Positions 9,564 through 17,474 are shown, numbered from the stretch's first letter. The stretch: 64,000 nt of DNA from Streptomyces xanthophaeus (GCF_030440515.1 NZ_CP076543.1:4623501-4687500); one strand, 5' to 3'. Notes: generated from the letters alone by a model not told the origin. Numbers and translations: made by a program.

Positions 9564-10301
9564 ATGGCCCCACGAGTGCACGCCGCCCAGGCGACCGGCA
9601 TCGTCACCCTCACCCTGGACTCCCCGGGCAACCGCAACGCCCTTTCCGCCGGCCTCGTCGCCGAGCTCCGCTCCGCGCTCGCCGCCACCACCGCGGACCC
9701 GGCCGTCCGGGCCGTCGTCCTCACCCACACCGGTACCACCTTCTGCGCCGGGGCCGATCTCAAGTCCCCCTGCGATCCCGCCGACTTCCTGGCCCTGCTC
9801 CGCGAGACCGCCGAGCTGCCCAAGCCCGTCGTTGCCCGGGTCACCGGCCACGTCCGGGCCGGCGGCCTCGGGCTGCTCGGTGTCTGCGACATCGCCGCCG
9901 CCGGACCGCAGTCCTCGTACGCCTTCACCGAGACCCATCTGGGCCTCGCCCCCGCGGTGATCTCCATGCCCCTGCTGCCGCGCCTCGACCCGCGCGCCGC
10001 CGCCCGCTACTTCCTCACCGCCGAGCCCTTCGACGCCACCGAGGCCGCCCGGATCGGACTGCTCACCCTGCACGGCGAGGACGTGGACGCGGCCCTGGAG
10101 CCCGTACTCGCCGGCCTGCGCAAGGCCTCCCCGCAGGGGCTGGCCGCGACCAAGGCGCTGACCTCCGCCGCCGTACGGGAGGCTCTCGCCCGCGACGGCT
10201 CCCGCCTCACCGAGCTGTCCGCCGGGCTGTTCGCCTCCGACGAGGCCCGCGAAGGAATCACCGCCCGCTTCGAGCGCCGGGAACCGTCATGGTCGCTGTG
10301 A
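9564..10301 (+). CDS. Enoyl-CoA hydratase/isomerase family protein
   Basis: This 245-residue crotonase-fold protein hydrates an enoyl-CoA. Motifs are LDSPGNRNALSAGLVAEL, GTTFCAGADLKSP near residue 65 and GHVRAGGLGLLGVCDIAAAG near residue 100. Length is usual. The ATG has a GGAGGA site four bases upstream. It follows the palindromic block, so it may have its own promoter or be read through from the dehydrogenase. Its position corresponds to AtuE or methylglutaconyl-CoA hydratase in related pathways. Confidence 0.85.
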   Translation: MAPRVHAAQATGIVTLTLDSPGNRNALSAGLVAELRSALAATTADPAVRAVVLTHTGTTFCAGADLKSPCDPADFLALLRETAELPKPVVARVTGHVRAGGLGLLGVCDIAAAGPQSSYAFTETHLGLAPAVISMPLLPRLDPRAAARYFLTAEPFDATEAARIGLLTLHGEDVDAALEPVLAGLRKASPQGLAATKALTSAAVREALARDGSRLTELSAGLFASDEAREGITARFERREPSWSL

Positions 10302-10876
10302 CCGGCCCCAAGCAGGCGCGCAGCCGCGTCACCCGCCGCCACCTCCTGGAGGCGGCCGTGTCCTGCCTGGCGGAGCACGGCTGGGCCGGTTCGACCGTCT
10401 CGGTCGTCGCCGAACGGGCCGGGGTCTCGCGCGGCGCCGCCCAGCACCACTTCCCGACCCGCGAGGACCTGTTCACCGCGGCCGTCGAGTACGTTGCCGA
10501 GGAGCGCTCCACCGCCCTGCGTGACCTCTTCCACGCCGGTCCGGCCGCCCGCCCCGCCGTGGTGGAGGCGCTGGTCGACCTGTACACCGGCGCCCTCTTC
10601 CGGGCCGCCCTCCAACTGTGGGTGGCCGCCTCCAACGAGGAGCAGCTGCGCCCCCAGGTCACCGAACTGGAGGCCCGGGTCGGCCGCGAGACCCACCGCA
10701 TCGCGGTCGAGCTGCTGGGTGCGGACGAGTCGGTGCCGGGCGTACGGGAGACCGTGCAGGGCCTGCTGGACATGGCGCGGGGCCTGGGCCTTGCCAACGT
10801 GCTCACCGACGACACGGCCCGCCGGGCCCGGGTGGTGGCCCAGTGGTCCCGGATCCTGGACGCGGCCCTCGGCTGA
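10289..10876 (+). CDS. TetR/AcrR family regulator
   Basis: This 195-residue protein has a TetR N-terminal helix-turn-helix at about residues 12-58, with TVSVVAERAGVSRGAAQHHFPTREDLFTAA typical of the family, and a variable ligand-binding C-terminal domain. It overlaps the hydratase gene by 13 bases, so the two are translationally coupled. It is the likely local regulator of the catabolic operon, probably sensing an acyl-CoA intermediate; the palindrome at 1776 is a candidate target. Confidence 0.88.
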   Translation: MVAVTGPKQARSRVTRRHLLEAAVSCLAEHGWAGSTVSVVAERAGVSRGAAQHHFPTREDLFTAAVEYVAEERSTALRDLFHAGPAARPAVVEALVDLYTGALFRAALQLWVAASNEEQLRPQVTELEARVGRETHRIAVELLGADESVPGVRETVQGLLDMARGLGLANVLTDDTARRARVVAQWSRILDAALG

Positions 10877-10892
10877 GGCGGCGGGAACGACA

Positions 10893-10928
10893 AGGGCGCC
10901 GCACCCCGCCCGCGGGATACGGCGCCCT
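10893..10928. terminator. Hairpin terminator between convergent genes
   Basis: A 9-bp stem AGGGCGCCG/CGGCGCCCT around an 18-base loop sits 16 bases after the TetR stop and 22 bases before the end of the citrate synthase gene on the other strand. It could serve both strands. Confidence 0.6.
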
Positions 10929-10950
10929 GCCTGCCTGAGCGGCTGTGTGA

Positions 10951-12057
10951 CTACGCGGTTTCGGCGATGTCCGCGTAGCCCTCGATCTCCTGCGGGTTGC
11001 GCCGCCCCGGCCCGATGTAGCGGGCCGAGGGCCGCACCAGGCGGCCCGTGCGCTTCTGCTCCAGGATGTGCGCCGACCAGCCTGCGGTACGGGCGCAGCT
11101 GAACATCGACGTGAACATGTGCGCGGGGACCTCGGCGAAGTCCAGCATGATCGCGGCCCAGAACTCCACGTTCGTGGCGAGCACCCGGTCGGGGCGGCGC
11201 GCGTGCAGCTCCTCCAGCGCGGCCTTCTCGAGCGCGGCGGCCACCTCGTAGCGCGGCGCGTCGAGCTCCTTGGCCGTGCGCCGCAGCACGCGGGCGCGCG
11301 GGTCCTCGGCGCGGTAGACGCGGTGGCCGAAGCCCATGAGCCGCTCGCCCTTGTCGAGGGCCTTCTTCACGTACGCCACGGCGTCGCCGGTGCGCTCGAT
11401 CTCCTCGATCATGCCGAGCACGCGGGACGGCGCCCCGCCGTGCAGCGGTCCCGACATGGCGCCCACCGCGCCGGACAGCGCGGCGGCGACGTCCGCGCCG
11501 GTCGACGCGATCACGCGGGCGGTGAAGGTGGAGGCGTTCATGCCGTGTTCGGCGGCCGAGGTCCAGTAGGCGTCGACGGCCTTGACGTGCCGCGGGTCCG
11601 GCTCGCCCCGCCAGCGGATCATGAACCGTTCGACGACGGACTCGGCCTTGTCGATCTCCCGCTGCGGCACCATGGGCAGGCCCTGGCCGCGGGCGGACTG
11701 GGCGACGTACGACAGTGCCATCACGGCCGCGCGCGCGAGATCGTCGCGGGCGGTCTGCACGTCGATGTCCAGCAGCGGTTTCAGACCCCACACGGGGGCG
11801 AGCATCGCGAGCGCCGACTGGACGTCGACACGGATGTCACCGGAGTGGACCGGAATGGGGAAGGGCTCGGCGGCCGGCAGGCCCGGGTTGAACGCACCGT
11901 CGACCAGCAGGCCCCAGACGTTCCCGAAGGAGACGTGGCCGACGAGGTCTTCGATGTCGACGCCCCGGTAGCGGAGCGACCCGCCTTCCTTGTCGGGCTC
12001 GGCGATCTCCGTCTCGAACGCGACGATCCCTTCGAGCCCGGGTACGAAGTCGGACAT
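10951..12057 (-). CDS. Citrate synthase 2-type protein
   Basis: This 368-residue citrate synthase condenses acetyl-CoA with oxaloacetate. The catalytic residues are visible: EHGMNAST (H171), GPLHGGAPSRV (H206) and MGFGHRVYRAEDPRA (H245). It is the shorter citrate synthase 2 type common in Streptomyces; a close 2-methylcitrate synthase cannot be excluded. The start at 12057 is preferred to an in-frame ATG 15 bases upstream because GAGGAG lies eight bases before it. It is divergent from pdxH. Confidence 0.9.
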   Translation of the reverse strand: MSDFVPGLEGIVAFETEIAEPDKEGGSLRYRGVDIEDLVGHVSFGNVWGLLVDGAFNPGLPAAEPFPIPVHSGDIRVDVQSALAMLAPVWGLKPLLDIDVQTARDDLARAAVMALSYVAQSARGQGLPMVPQREIDKAESVVERFMIRWRGEPDPRHVKAVDAYWTSAAEHGMNASTFTARVIASTGADVAAALSGAVGAMSGPLHGGAPSRVLGMIEEIERTGDAVAYVKKALDKGERLMGFGHRVYRAEDPRARVLRRTAKELDAPRYEVAAALEKAALEELHARRPDRVLATNVEFWAAIMLDFAEVPAHMFTSMFSCARTAGWSAHILEQKRTGRLVRPSARYIGPGRRNPQEIEGYADIAETA

Positions 12058-12257
12058 CAGGCGGCTCCTCAAATAGTGCGAACACGCGCGGCTCCCGGCG
12101 TGACTCGCGGTCCGGCGCGGTCATCCCCGTTGATGCCCGGCACGGCCGTCGGTCACCCACTCGGGGACCTTCGGACCGGCCCCAAGATTTTGGCCGTTCC
12201 GCCCCGACTGCGGAAGCGTGACATACGGCACACCGTCACCGGTCAGGCTGCGGCAGG

Positions 12258-12920
12258 ATGGCCGACGTGACCGATCAGGACATTGACCCCGCCATGATGC
12301 GCAAGCAGTACCGCTCGGAGATCGTCGACGAGGGGAGTCTCGCCGGGAATCCGATGGACCAGTTCGCCCTCTGGTTCCAGCAGGCCGCCGACTCGCACCT
12401 CTTCGAGCCGAACGCCATGGTCGTATCGACGGCCACCCCGGACGGACGGCCCAGTTCGCGGACGGTGCTGATGAAGCAGTTCGACGGCCGGGGCTTCGTC
12501 TTCTTCACCAATTACGCCTCCCGCAAGGGCCGTGAGCTGGCCGAGAACCCGCACGTCGCGCTGCTCTTCCCCTGGCACCCGATCGCCCGCCAGGTGATCG
12601 TCACGGGCACGGCGGCCCGTATCGGCCGCGACGAGACGGCGGCGTACTTCCGCTCGCGCCCGCACGGATCCCAGCTGGGCGCCTGGGCGAGCGAGCAGTC
12701 CAGCGTGATCGGCTCCCGTGCGGAGCTGGACCGGCGCTACGCCGAGCTGGAGGCCCGCTACCCGGAGGGCGAGCAGGTGCCGGTGCCGCCGGAGTGGGGC
12801 GGCCTGCGGGTGGTCCCGGAGGCGGTGGAGTTCTGGCAGGGCCACGAGAACCGCCTGCACGACCGTCTGCGCTACGTCCTGGACGGGGACGAGTGGCGGG
12901 TGGAGCGGCTCTGCCCGTAG
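12258..12920 (+). CDS. pdxH: Pyridoxamine 5'-phosphate oxidase
   Basis: This 220-residue FMN enzyme oxidises pyridoxamine/pyridoxine 5'-phosphate to PLP. It shows [23 protein letters not shown] at the N-terminus, [57 protein letters not shown] and the typical end WRVERLCP. Length is standard. GTG at 12267, with CAGGA upstream, is an alternative start. A second, more divergent PNPOx-like protein is encoded at 62564. Confidence 0.92.
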   Translation: MADVTDQDIDPAMMRKQYRSEIVDEGSLAGNPMDQFALWFQQAADSHLFEPNAMVVSTATPDGRPSSRTVLMKQFDGRGFVFFTNYASRKGRELAENPHVALLFPWHPIARQVIVTGTAARIGRDETAAYFRSRPHGSQLGAWASEQSSVIGSRAELDRRYAELEARYPEGEQVPVPPEWGGLRVVPEAVEFWQGHENRLHDRLRYVLDGDEWRVERLCP

Positions 12921-13036
12921 GGGGGCGTCCTGCCGTGCTTCCCCTCGGCCCTGGCGGTCTGGGGAGGCCCCATAGCACCCACCGGATGCCGCGGGCTCGG
13001 CCGACCGGATCCGGAAGAGACGGCCTGGCCGGGGGC

Positions 13037-13065
13037 CCGCTCCTGCTCACCCCGAGCGGGAGCGG
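13037..13065. other. 12-bp hairpin
   Basis: The arms CCGCTCCTGCTC and GAGCGGGAGCGG pair with one G-T wobble around the five-base loop ACCCC. It could end pdxH transcription or be part of a larger structured RNA with the next element. Confidence 0.55.
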
Positions 13066-13075
13066 CAAACGCAGA

Positions 13076-13147
13076 CGACCCGCGGGCTCGGGTTTCTCTC
13101 CTGCAGTGAGAGAAGCCGGCCGGACGTACCGGCGAGCCCGCGGGTCG
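13076..13147. other. Three-way-junction-like structured element
   Basis: The outer stem is 15 bp and perfect (CGACCCGCGGGCTCG, 13076-13090, with 13133-13147). Inside are two hairpins: TTCTCTC/GAGAGAA (13094-13100 with 13108-13114) and CCGG/CCGG (13116-13119 with 13129-13132). Such a closed multi-branch fold suggests a functional RNA or a DNA element. The strand is undetermined. Confidence 0.55.
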
Positions 13148-13216
13148 GGTGACTGCTTGGGATTGGCGCCAGGCGATTCCGCCGGGCACCGCACTGGGTG
13201 CGTGCGACGACGGGCC

Positions 13217-13255
13217 CTAGCCCGCAGTCACCTCACGCGTCCGGAGTTCATACAT
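13217..13255 (-). CDS. Possible 12-residue peptide with very strong RBS
   Basis: The frame MYELRTREVTAG starts at ATG 13255 and ends TAG. It is preceded at 13261-13275 by GAAAGGAGGTGATCC, a full complement of the 16S rRNA 3' end. It lies 35 bases after the iscB stop on the same strand. The stop is followed by a small hairpin (CGGGC/GCCCG). It could be a leader peptide or a relic of a leader region; no downstream gene on this strand is available to be controlled. Confidence 0.35.
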   Translation of the reverse strand: MYELRTREVTAG

Positions 13256-13260
13256 TTCCG

Positions 13261-13275
13261 GGATCACCTCCTTTC
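13261..13275 (-). promoter_or_regulatory. Perfect extended Shine-Dalgarno sequence
   Basis: GAAAGGAGGTGATCC on the minus strand matches the whole anti-SD tail of 16S rRNA. GGAGG ends 11 bases before ATG 13255. Confidence 0.6.
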
Positions 13276-13289
13276 AGTGTGTGTCCACT

Positions 13290-14924
13290 CTAGGCAGGCC
13301 TGTGCCGTCCGCTCAATCGAATTTCGTCGGCGAATCCATAGCTGTAGCCATCGGCTCTCTGGAGTAGCTGCAAGTTCCGGTGGGAGACATCAAAGCGGCT
13401 GGTCAACGTCGTGATGCGATGCTGGCCGCTGCTCCGGACCGCGATGCGCCCCACCCACTTGCCGACCCACTTTCCTTTGGGTACGACGGCCGCCACCAGG
13501 TCCCCGGTCGCGTACCCGTGGTGGACCTTGCCGCGCGGTCGCTGCAAGCGGGGGAAACCGAAGCGGTCAGGGGTGGTCCTGGCGTACGAACCACGCCCGG
13601 TCGACGACACCACCAGGATCTGCGCGGGCACCCGGACGAGGGCGTCCCCTCGCTCGTGGTCGATGACTCCGGTGGCCAGGGCGTCGAGCGTGTGGCTTTT
13701 CGGCAAGCCCATCGCGAACCGGTTCCAGTGGGTACGCCCGCCTGACCACGCATGCACCGGCACACCCTGAGCTGCGAGCGCCTCCACGAGCTGGAGCCGG
13801 GTGGCGTTCGTGGCGGCCACGTCCCGCAGAGGTTTCCTCAGCTGGGTGATCACGCGTTCCAGCCGGGCCGGCTGGTCGGCGAGGAACTCCTGGACGGGTG
13901 TCGTCCCCTTCGCCTGATTGCAGGGAACACAAGCGAGGACGAGGTTCGATACCCGGTCCGATCCGCCACGGCTCCGTGGGCGGACGTGATCGATATGGAG
14001 AGGCACCCCCGTGGCATCGCAGTACGCGCAGGACCTCTTCCATTTGGCCCGAAGGAACTGACGGACCTCGAATGCACCGTACGTCGGCTCGATGTCTTCC
14101 TGCGGGCCGGATTGCACGACTCCGGCGAACGCGGTCGTGTCGAATGCCGCCTGCTCCACGTGGATCTCACGCACCGGTGCATATCGGCACAGTCGCGCGA
14201 CCACGGCCATGGCCGAGTCGATGCGATGGCGCAAGGAAGGAGGAAGCCAGCCCTCCGGCCGCGGGCGGTTGTTGTGCCGGGGCGCCCGGTACCGGAGATT
14301 TGCCGAGCGCCTTCGGCGGCGATAGGCGGCGCGTCGCATCATGCCGCCGTGGATCTGTTGTCCCCGGTGCCGGAGTTCGAGCGTGACCAGCCCCCGGCGG
14401 GCGACCGTGGCTCGCCCCTCCCTGCCGATCCGGTGGTGCTGATCAGTGATGGCGAAACCCGTCGCCTTGGAGCCAGGGTCAAGACGCAGCTGTACGCCTT
14501 CGACGGCCGAGCCCGCACGGGTCCGGTGCTTGAGCCGGATGGTGAATGGAGCACGCCGTGCCACGACGGCGCGTCCACCGGCGAGCAACTCGCGCGCACG
14601 GGCCGGATGGCAGGGCATCACCGGCTCGCCTTCCTTGGACAGTACGAACACCCTGCTTGCTGTCGGGCGGGGAGCGTCACCGCTCCCGGTCTCTGCCGTC
14701 TCCGCTGCCGAAGCGGCAGATCTGGCGTGTCGCCGACGTGTCCCGGTGCGGACTCCGCCGGTCTCCCCTCGCCCATGTTCCACACCGGCGCCCGGCACGG
14801 TGGCCGGGAGTCCGTGAGCCGTTTCGTCCCTGCTCCCAGGGGTGTCTGCGCTCGCGGATTCCAGAGCAGGCTGCTGAGGAAGCACAACCTGGTGGGTCTG
14901 CTCGCCTGTGAGGAACGTAGTCAT
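13290..14924 (-). CDS. iscB: IscB RNA-guided nuclease (OMEGA system)
   Basis: This 544-residue protein has the complete IscB architecture. The PLMP domain RVFVLSKEGEPVMPCHPARA is at about 91-131. RuvC-I LRLDPGSKATGFAI has D149. An arginine-rich bridge helix (RRAAYRRRRRSANLRYRAPR) spans about 197-216. RuvC-II IHVEQ has E257. The HNH domain (about 296-340) has zinc-type cysteines C299, C302, C332 and C335 and the core HIDH at 310-313. RuvC-III SHTLDALATG has D414. All catalytic positions are present, so it is probably active. The first 85 or so residues are a low-complexity extension. ATG 14924 has GAGGTG five bases upstream. The gene sits between pdxH and a PAS gene and looks compositionally less GC-rich, as expected for an insertion. 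Confidence 0.9.
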   Translation of the reverse strand: MTTFLTGEQTHQVVLPQQPALESASADTPGSRDETAHGLPATVPGAGVEHGRGETGGVRTGTRRRHARSAASAAETAETGSGDAPRPTASRVFVLSKEGEPVMPCHPARARELLAGGRAVVARRAPFTIRLKHRTRAGSAVEGVQLRLDPGSKATGFAITDQHHRIGREGRATVARRGLVTLELRHRGQQIHGGMMRRAAYRRRRRSANLRYRAPRHNNRPRPEGWLPPSLRHRIDSAMAVVARLCRYAPVREIHVEQAAFDTTAFAGVVQSGPQEDIEPTYGAFEVRQFLRAKWKRSCAYCDATGVPLHIDHVRPRSRGGSDRVSNLVLACVPCNQAKGTTPVQEFLADQPARLERVITQLRKPLRDVAATNATRLQLVEALAAQGVPVHAWSGGRTHWNRFAMGLPKSHTLDALATGVIDHERGDALVRVPAQILVVSSTGRGSYARTTPDRFGFPRLQRPRGKVHHGYATGDLVAAVVPKGKWVGKWVGRIAVRSSGQHRITTLTSRFDVSHRNLQLLQRADGYSYGFADEIRLSGRHRPA

Positions 14925-15150
14925 CGAGGCACCTCAACTGATCCGGGGATCGTGATGACTGGGGCTGGTCACTCGGTGTGAGGGAGCGAGTGACCTCCCT
15001 TCTCGTGGTTCTCGTGACGCTACGCATCGTGGATCGTGCGGTGTGCACGAATGCCGGATGGTCACTCGAACGTGTGGTCGTTCCGGGGGCGCTTTCCCAG
15101 GTGTGGAGGGAGGCGCACCGATTTCCCCGAAAGCGGTGTGGGCTGCGTCA
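14919..15150 (-). ncRNA. Candidate omega (HEARO-type) RNA upstream of iscB
   Basis: IscB guides are known to come from a structured RNA encoded just 5' of the gene. This stretch has dense pairing on the minus strand. AGGGAG/CTCCCT encloses a loop GTCACTCG that is complementary to CGAGTGAC downstream (pseudoknot-like; arms 14967-14975 and 14987-14995). TCGTGC/GCACGA pairs at 15034-15050, and CACCG/CGGTG near 15115-15140. A 7-bp stem, AGTCATC (14919-14925) with GATGACT (14954-14960), includes the iscB start codon. The 5' edge is a guess: GTGA at 15148-15151 fits reported HEARO insertion after ATGA/GTGA. The guide would be the flanking bases beyond it. Confidence 0.5.
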
Positions 15151-15207
15151 CGTTCCAGTTCAATGATCTGACGTGCCGCACACGCCAACACCTGCTGGGG
15201 GTTCCAG

Positions 15208-16530
15208 GTGAGTGCTTACGGACGTGACGAGACCGCCGACGATCTGCTCGCAGCGCTGTTGGACGGGATGGACGCCGCCTTGTGCGCGTTCGACTCCGAC
15301 GGCGTGATCACGCACTGGAACCGCGAGGCCGAGCGGATCCTGGGCTGGACCGCCGCCGAGGCCGTGGGCCGCAAGGGCTTCGAGGGCTGGGCGGTGCGGG
15401 CCGCCGACGCGCACGACGTCCAGGACCGGCTGATGGCCGCCCAGCACGTGCCCGGCCGGCAGGTGCACGAGTTCGCCCTGCTGACCAAGGACGGCGGGCG
15501 CGTCCTCGTACGGACCCAGTCCGCCGGGGTGCCGGGCGCGGACGGGAAACCCGCCGGGGTGTACTGCGCCTTCAGCGAGGTGCACGCCCAGATCGACCTG
15601 GAACGCTCCATCGCGCTGAGCGAGGCCCTGATGGAGGACGCCTCGTGGGGCGTCGTCCTGGTCGACGTCGACCTGCGGCCCGCCGTGGTCAACGCGCACG
15701 CCGCACGCGCCTTCGGGACCGGCCGCACCGCACTGCTCGGGCGGCCCCTGGGAGAACTGCTGACCCAGGGCGTGGAGGAGCTGGAGGGTGCGCTCCAGCA
15801 CGTGCTCGCCGAGGGGGCCCCGCCCGCGCCGGTGGAGATGTGGGTGTCGGTGCCCACGCCGGAGGGGGTGCGGCGCAGGTGCTGGCGGTGCGGGTTCCTG
15901 CGGCTGGCCTCGCCGCTCGCGGAGGAGCCGGTGCCGCTGGGCGTCGGCTGGCTGTTCCAGGACGTCACCGAGGCACGCCAGGAGCAGCTGGACACCGCGC
16001 AGCTGCGGTTCCGTTCGCACCAGCTCCACCGTGCGGGGCGGGCCGCCGCAGAGTGCGAGGACCCGGCCGAGGCGGCCGCCGTACGCCTGGACTTCGCCCT
16101 CGCCGGCTTCGCCGAGCACGCGCTGCTGGACGTACTGGACCCCACGGCCGACCCCGAGCGGCGCAGGCTCGTACGGTCCGCCGCGTCCCCGCCGGCGCTG
16201 CCGGGCCCCGGGTCGATCCCCGTCCGTTACGCGGCCGGGCACCCGGCGCTGCAGGCCCTGGACCGGATCGGCTCGGTGCGCACCAGCGCCCCGCGGGGGG
16301 AGGCGGACGCGGAGTGGGCGCGGGCCCGTCAGTGGCCCGAGGGTGCCGCGCACGTGCTGTGCACGGTGCTGCGGAGCCGGGGGCGGACCCTGGGGGCGCT
16401 GACGTTCGTGCGCGGGCCTTCGCGGGCGGCCTTCGAGCGTGCGGACGCCGCGTACGCGGAGGAGGTCGCGGCCCGGGTCGCGGCCGACCTGGACCTGGCG
16501 GCGGGTCCGGCCGGCCCGGGGGCGGGCTGA
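15208..16530 (+). CDS. PAS/PAS/GAF-like sensor protein without output domain
   Basis: This 440-residue protein is probably cytosolic. The first PAS domain (about 10-125) contains DAALCAFDSDGVITHWNREAERILGWTAAEAVG. A second PAS-like domain (about 130-255) contains DASWGVVLVDVDLRPAVVNAHAARAFG and ends WLFQDVTEARQEQ. A GAF-like region (about 265-430) follows. This resembles the sensor half of Streptomyces SpoIIE-type phosphatases, but no PP2C domain is present, so it may act through a partner. The GTG start has GGGGG 8-12 bases upstream. Its promoter would lie next to the IscB insertion boundary. Confidence 0.75.
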   Translation: MSAYGRDETADDLLAALLDGMDAALCAFDSDGVITHWNREAERILGWTAAEAVGRKGFEGWAVRAADAHDVQDRLMAAQHVPGRQVHEFALLTKDGGRVLVRTQSAGVPGADGKPAGVYCAFSEVHAQIDLERSIALSEALMEDASWGVVLVDVDLRPAVVNAHAARAFGTGRTALLGRPLGELLTQGVEELEGALQHVLAEGAPPAPVEMWVSVPTPEGVRRRCWRCGFLRLASPLAEEPVPLGVGWLFQDVTEARQEQLDTAQLRFRSHQLHRAGRAAAECEDPAEAAAVRLDFALAGFAEHALLDVLDPTADPERRRLVRSAASPPALPGPGSIPVRYAAGHPALQALDRIGSVRTSAPRGEADAEWARARQWPEGAAHVLCTVLRSRGRTLGALTFVRGPSRAAFERADAAYAEEVAARVAADLDLAAGPAGPGAG

Positions 16531-16551
16531 CGCGGCCCGGGTTGAGACGAC

Positions 16552-17307
16552 CTAGTGCCGGAAGAAGATCCGGTCGCCGTACTCCTGCATCACGCGGCCG
16601 TTCCACTCGTGGCCGCCGTCGACGTTGCCCGAGCGCAGCAGCGGGGGTTCGACCCCGCGGGCGGCGAGCTCGCCGGCCGCCGCCGCCATGACCGCCTGCA
16701 TGATCGCGCTGGTCACGACGGTGGAGGCGGGGGCGAAGGGCGCGTCGATGCCGTCGAGGGTCAGCTCGGCGTCGCCGACCGCGATCTTGCTGTCGAGGAC
16801 GACGTCGCAGTGGTCCTTGAGGAAGGTGCCGGAGACGTGCCGTGACTTGGTTCCGGTCGCGTACGCCACCGAGGTCACGCCGATGACCTTGAGGCCGATG
16901 GCGCGGGCGTTCATCGCCATCTCGACGGGCAGGGCGTTGCGCCCGGAGAGGGAGATGATCACGAGGATGTCGCCGTCGGAGGCGGGGCTGCTGTCGAGGA
17001 CGGCGCCGGCCAGGCCGTCGACCCGTTCCAGGGCGCTGCCCAGGGTCGCGGGCATGACGTCGACGCCGGCGGTGCCGGGGACGGCGAGGAAGTTCATCAG
17101 GGCCAGGCCGCCGGCCCGGTAGACGACGTCCTGGGCGGGCAGTGAGGAATGTCCGGCGCCGAAGGCGAAGAGCCGGTTGCCGGCGGCGACCGCGTCGGCG
17201 ATGAGGGAGCCGGCCTCGGCGATGTGCGGGGCCTCCTCGTCCCGCACCCGTTCCAGCAGACCGATGGCGGCGTCGAAGAACTGACCGGCCAGCTTGCTCT
17301 CGCTCAT
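16552..17307 (-). CDS. SIS domain sugar-phosphate-binding protein
   Basis: This 251-residue SIS-domain protein has sugar-isomerase features: AAGNRLFAFGAGHSSLPAQDVVYRAGGLALMN near residue 40 and GDILVIISLSGRNALPVEMAMNARAIGLKVIGVTS near residue 110. Such proteins bind phosphosugars and act as isomerases, etherases or regulators; the substrate is not determined. It is convergent with the PAS gene (21 bases apart) and divergent from dmdR1, sharing the repeat-bearing region 17308-17563. Confidence 0.85.
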   Translation of the reverse strand: MSESKLAGQFFDAAIGLLERVRDEEAPHIAEAGSLIADAVAAGNRLFAFGAGHSSLPAQDVVYRAGGLALMNFLAVPGTAGVDVMPATLGSALERVDGLAGAVLDSSPASDGDILVIISLSGRNALPVEMAMNARAIGLKVIGVTSVAYATGTKSRHVSGTFLKDHCDVVLDSKIAVGDAELTLDGIDAPFAPASTVVTSAIMQAVMAAAAGELAARGVEPPLLRSGNVDGGHEWNGRVMQEYGDRIFFRH

Positions 17308-17425
17308 ACGCCGATGGCCCTTCCAGGGGTGGGGAGCGTCCGTGTCCGCCGCTCACCGTGCGGTCTGGACCAAGGGCGTGTCAATACGAACGTCAATCCC
17401 GGGCCGAAAGCTCTGGTCGCGCGCC

Positions 17426-17474
17426 CCGGACATCCTCGGACGATCTTCCGGGGGATGTCCGGGAGATGTCCGGG
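17426..17474. promoter_or_regulatory. Three copies of a GATGTCCGG repeat
   Basis: CCGGACATCC (17426-17435) faces GGATGTCCGG (17453-17462), and a third copy AGATGTCCGGG follows directly. The set lies between the divergent SIS gene and dmdR1, a position suited to an operator. It does not resemble the iron box bound by DmdR1-type proteins. Confidence 0.4.

Larger units (their letters stand above)
12921..13289. other. Structured region between pdxH and iscB
   Basis: This 369-base stretch has no ordinary gene. It holds a 12-bp-stem hairpin (13037-13065), a three-way-junction-like element (13076-13147), a small hairpin near 13211-13224 and, on the minus strand, a very strong ribosome-binding site with a 12-codon frame (13217-13275). 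Confidence 0.65.

Noticed and set aside
12935..12970. Hairpin CTTCCCC/GGGGAGG right after pdxH as its terminator
   Set aside because: The stem is short with a wobble and a long loop; the stronger hairpin at 13037 is a better candidate.
13261..13275. GGATCACCTCCTTTC identical to the 3' end of 16S rRNA
   Set aside because: The match is limited to 15 bases and no other 16S sequence precedes it. It is better explained as a ribosome-binding site on the minus strand.
13752..14981. 409-codon plus-strand frame opposite iscB
   Set aside because: No motifs and no ribosome-binding site; the minus strand carries a full set of IscB catalytic motifs.
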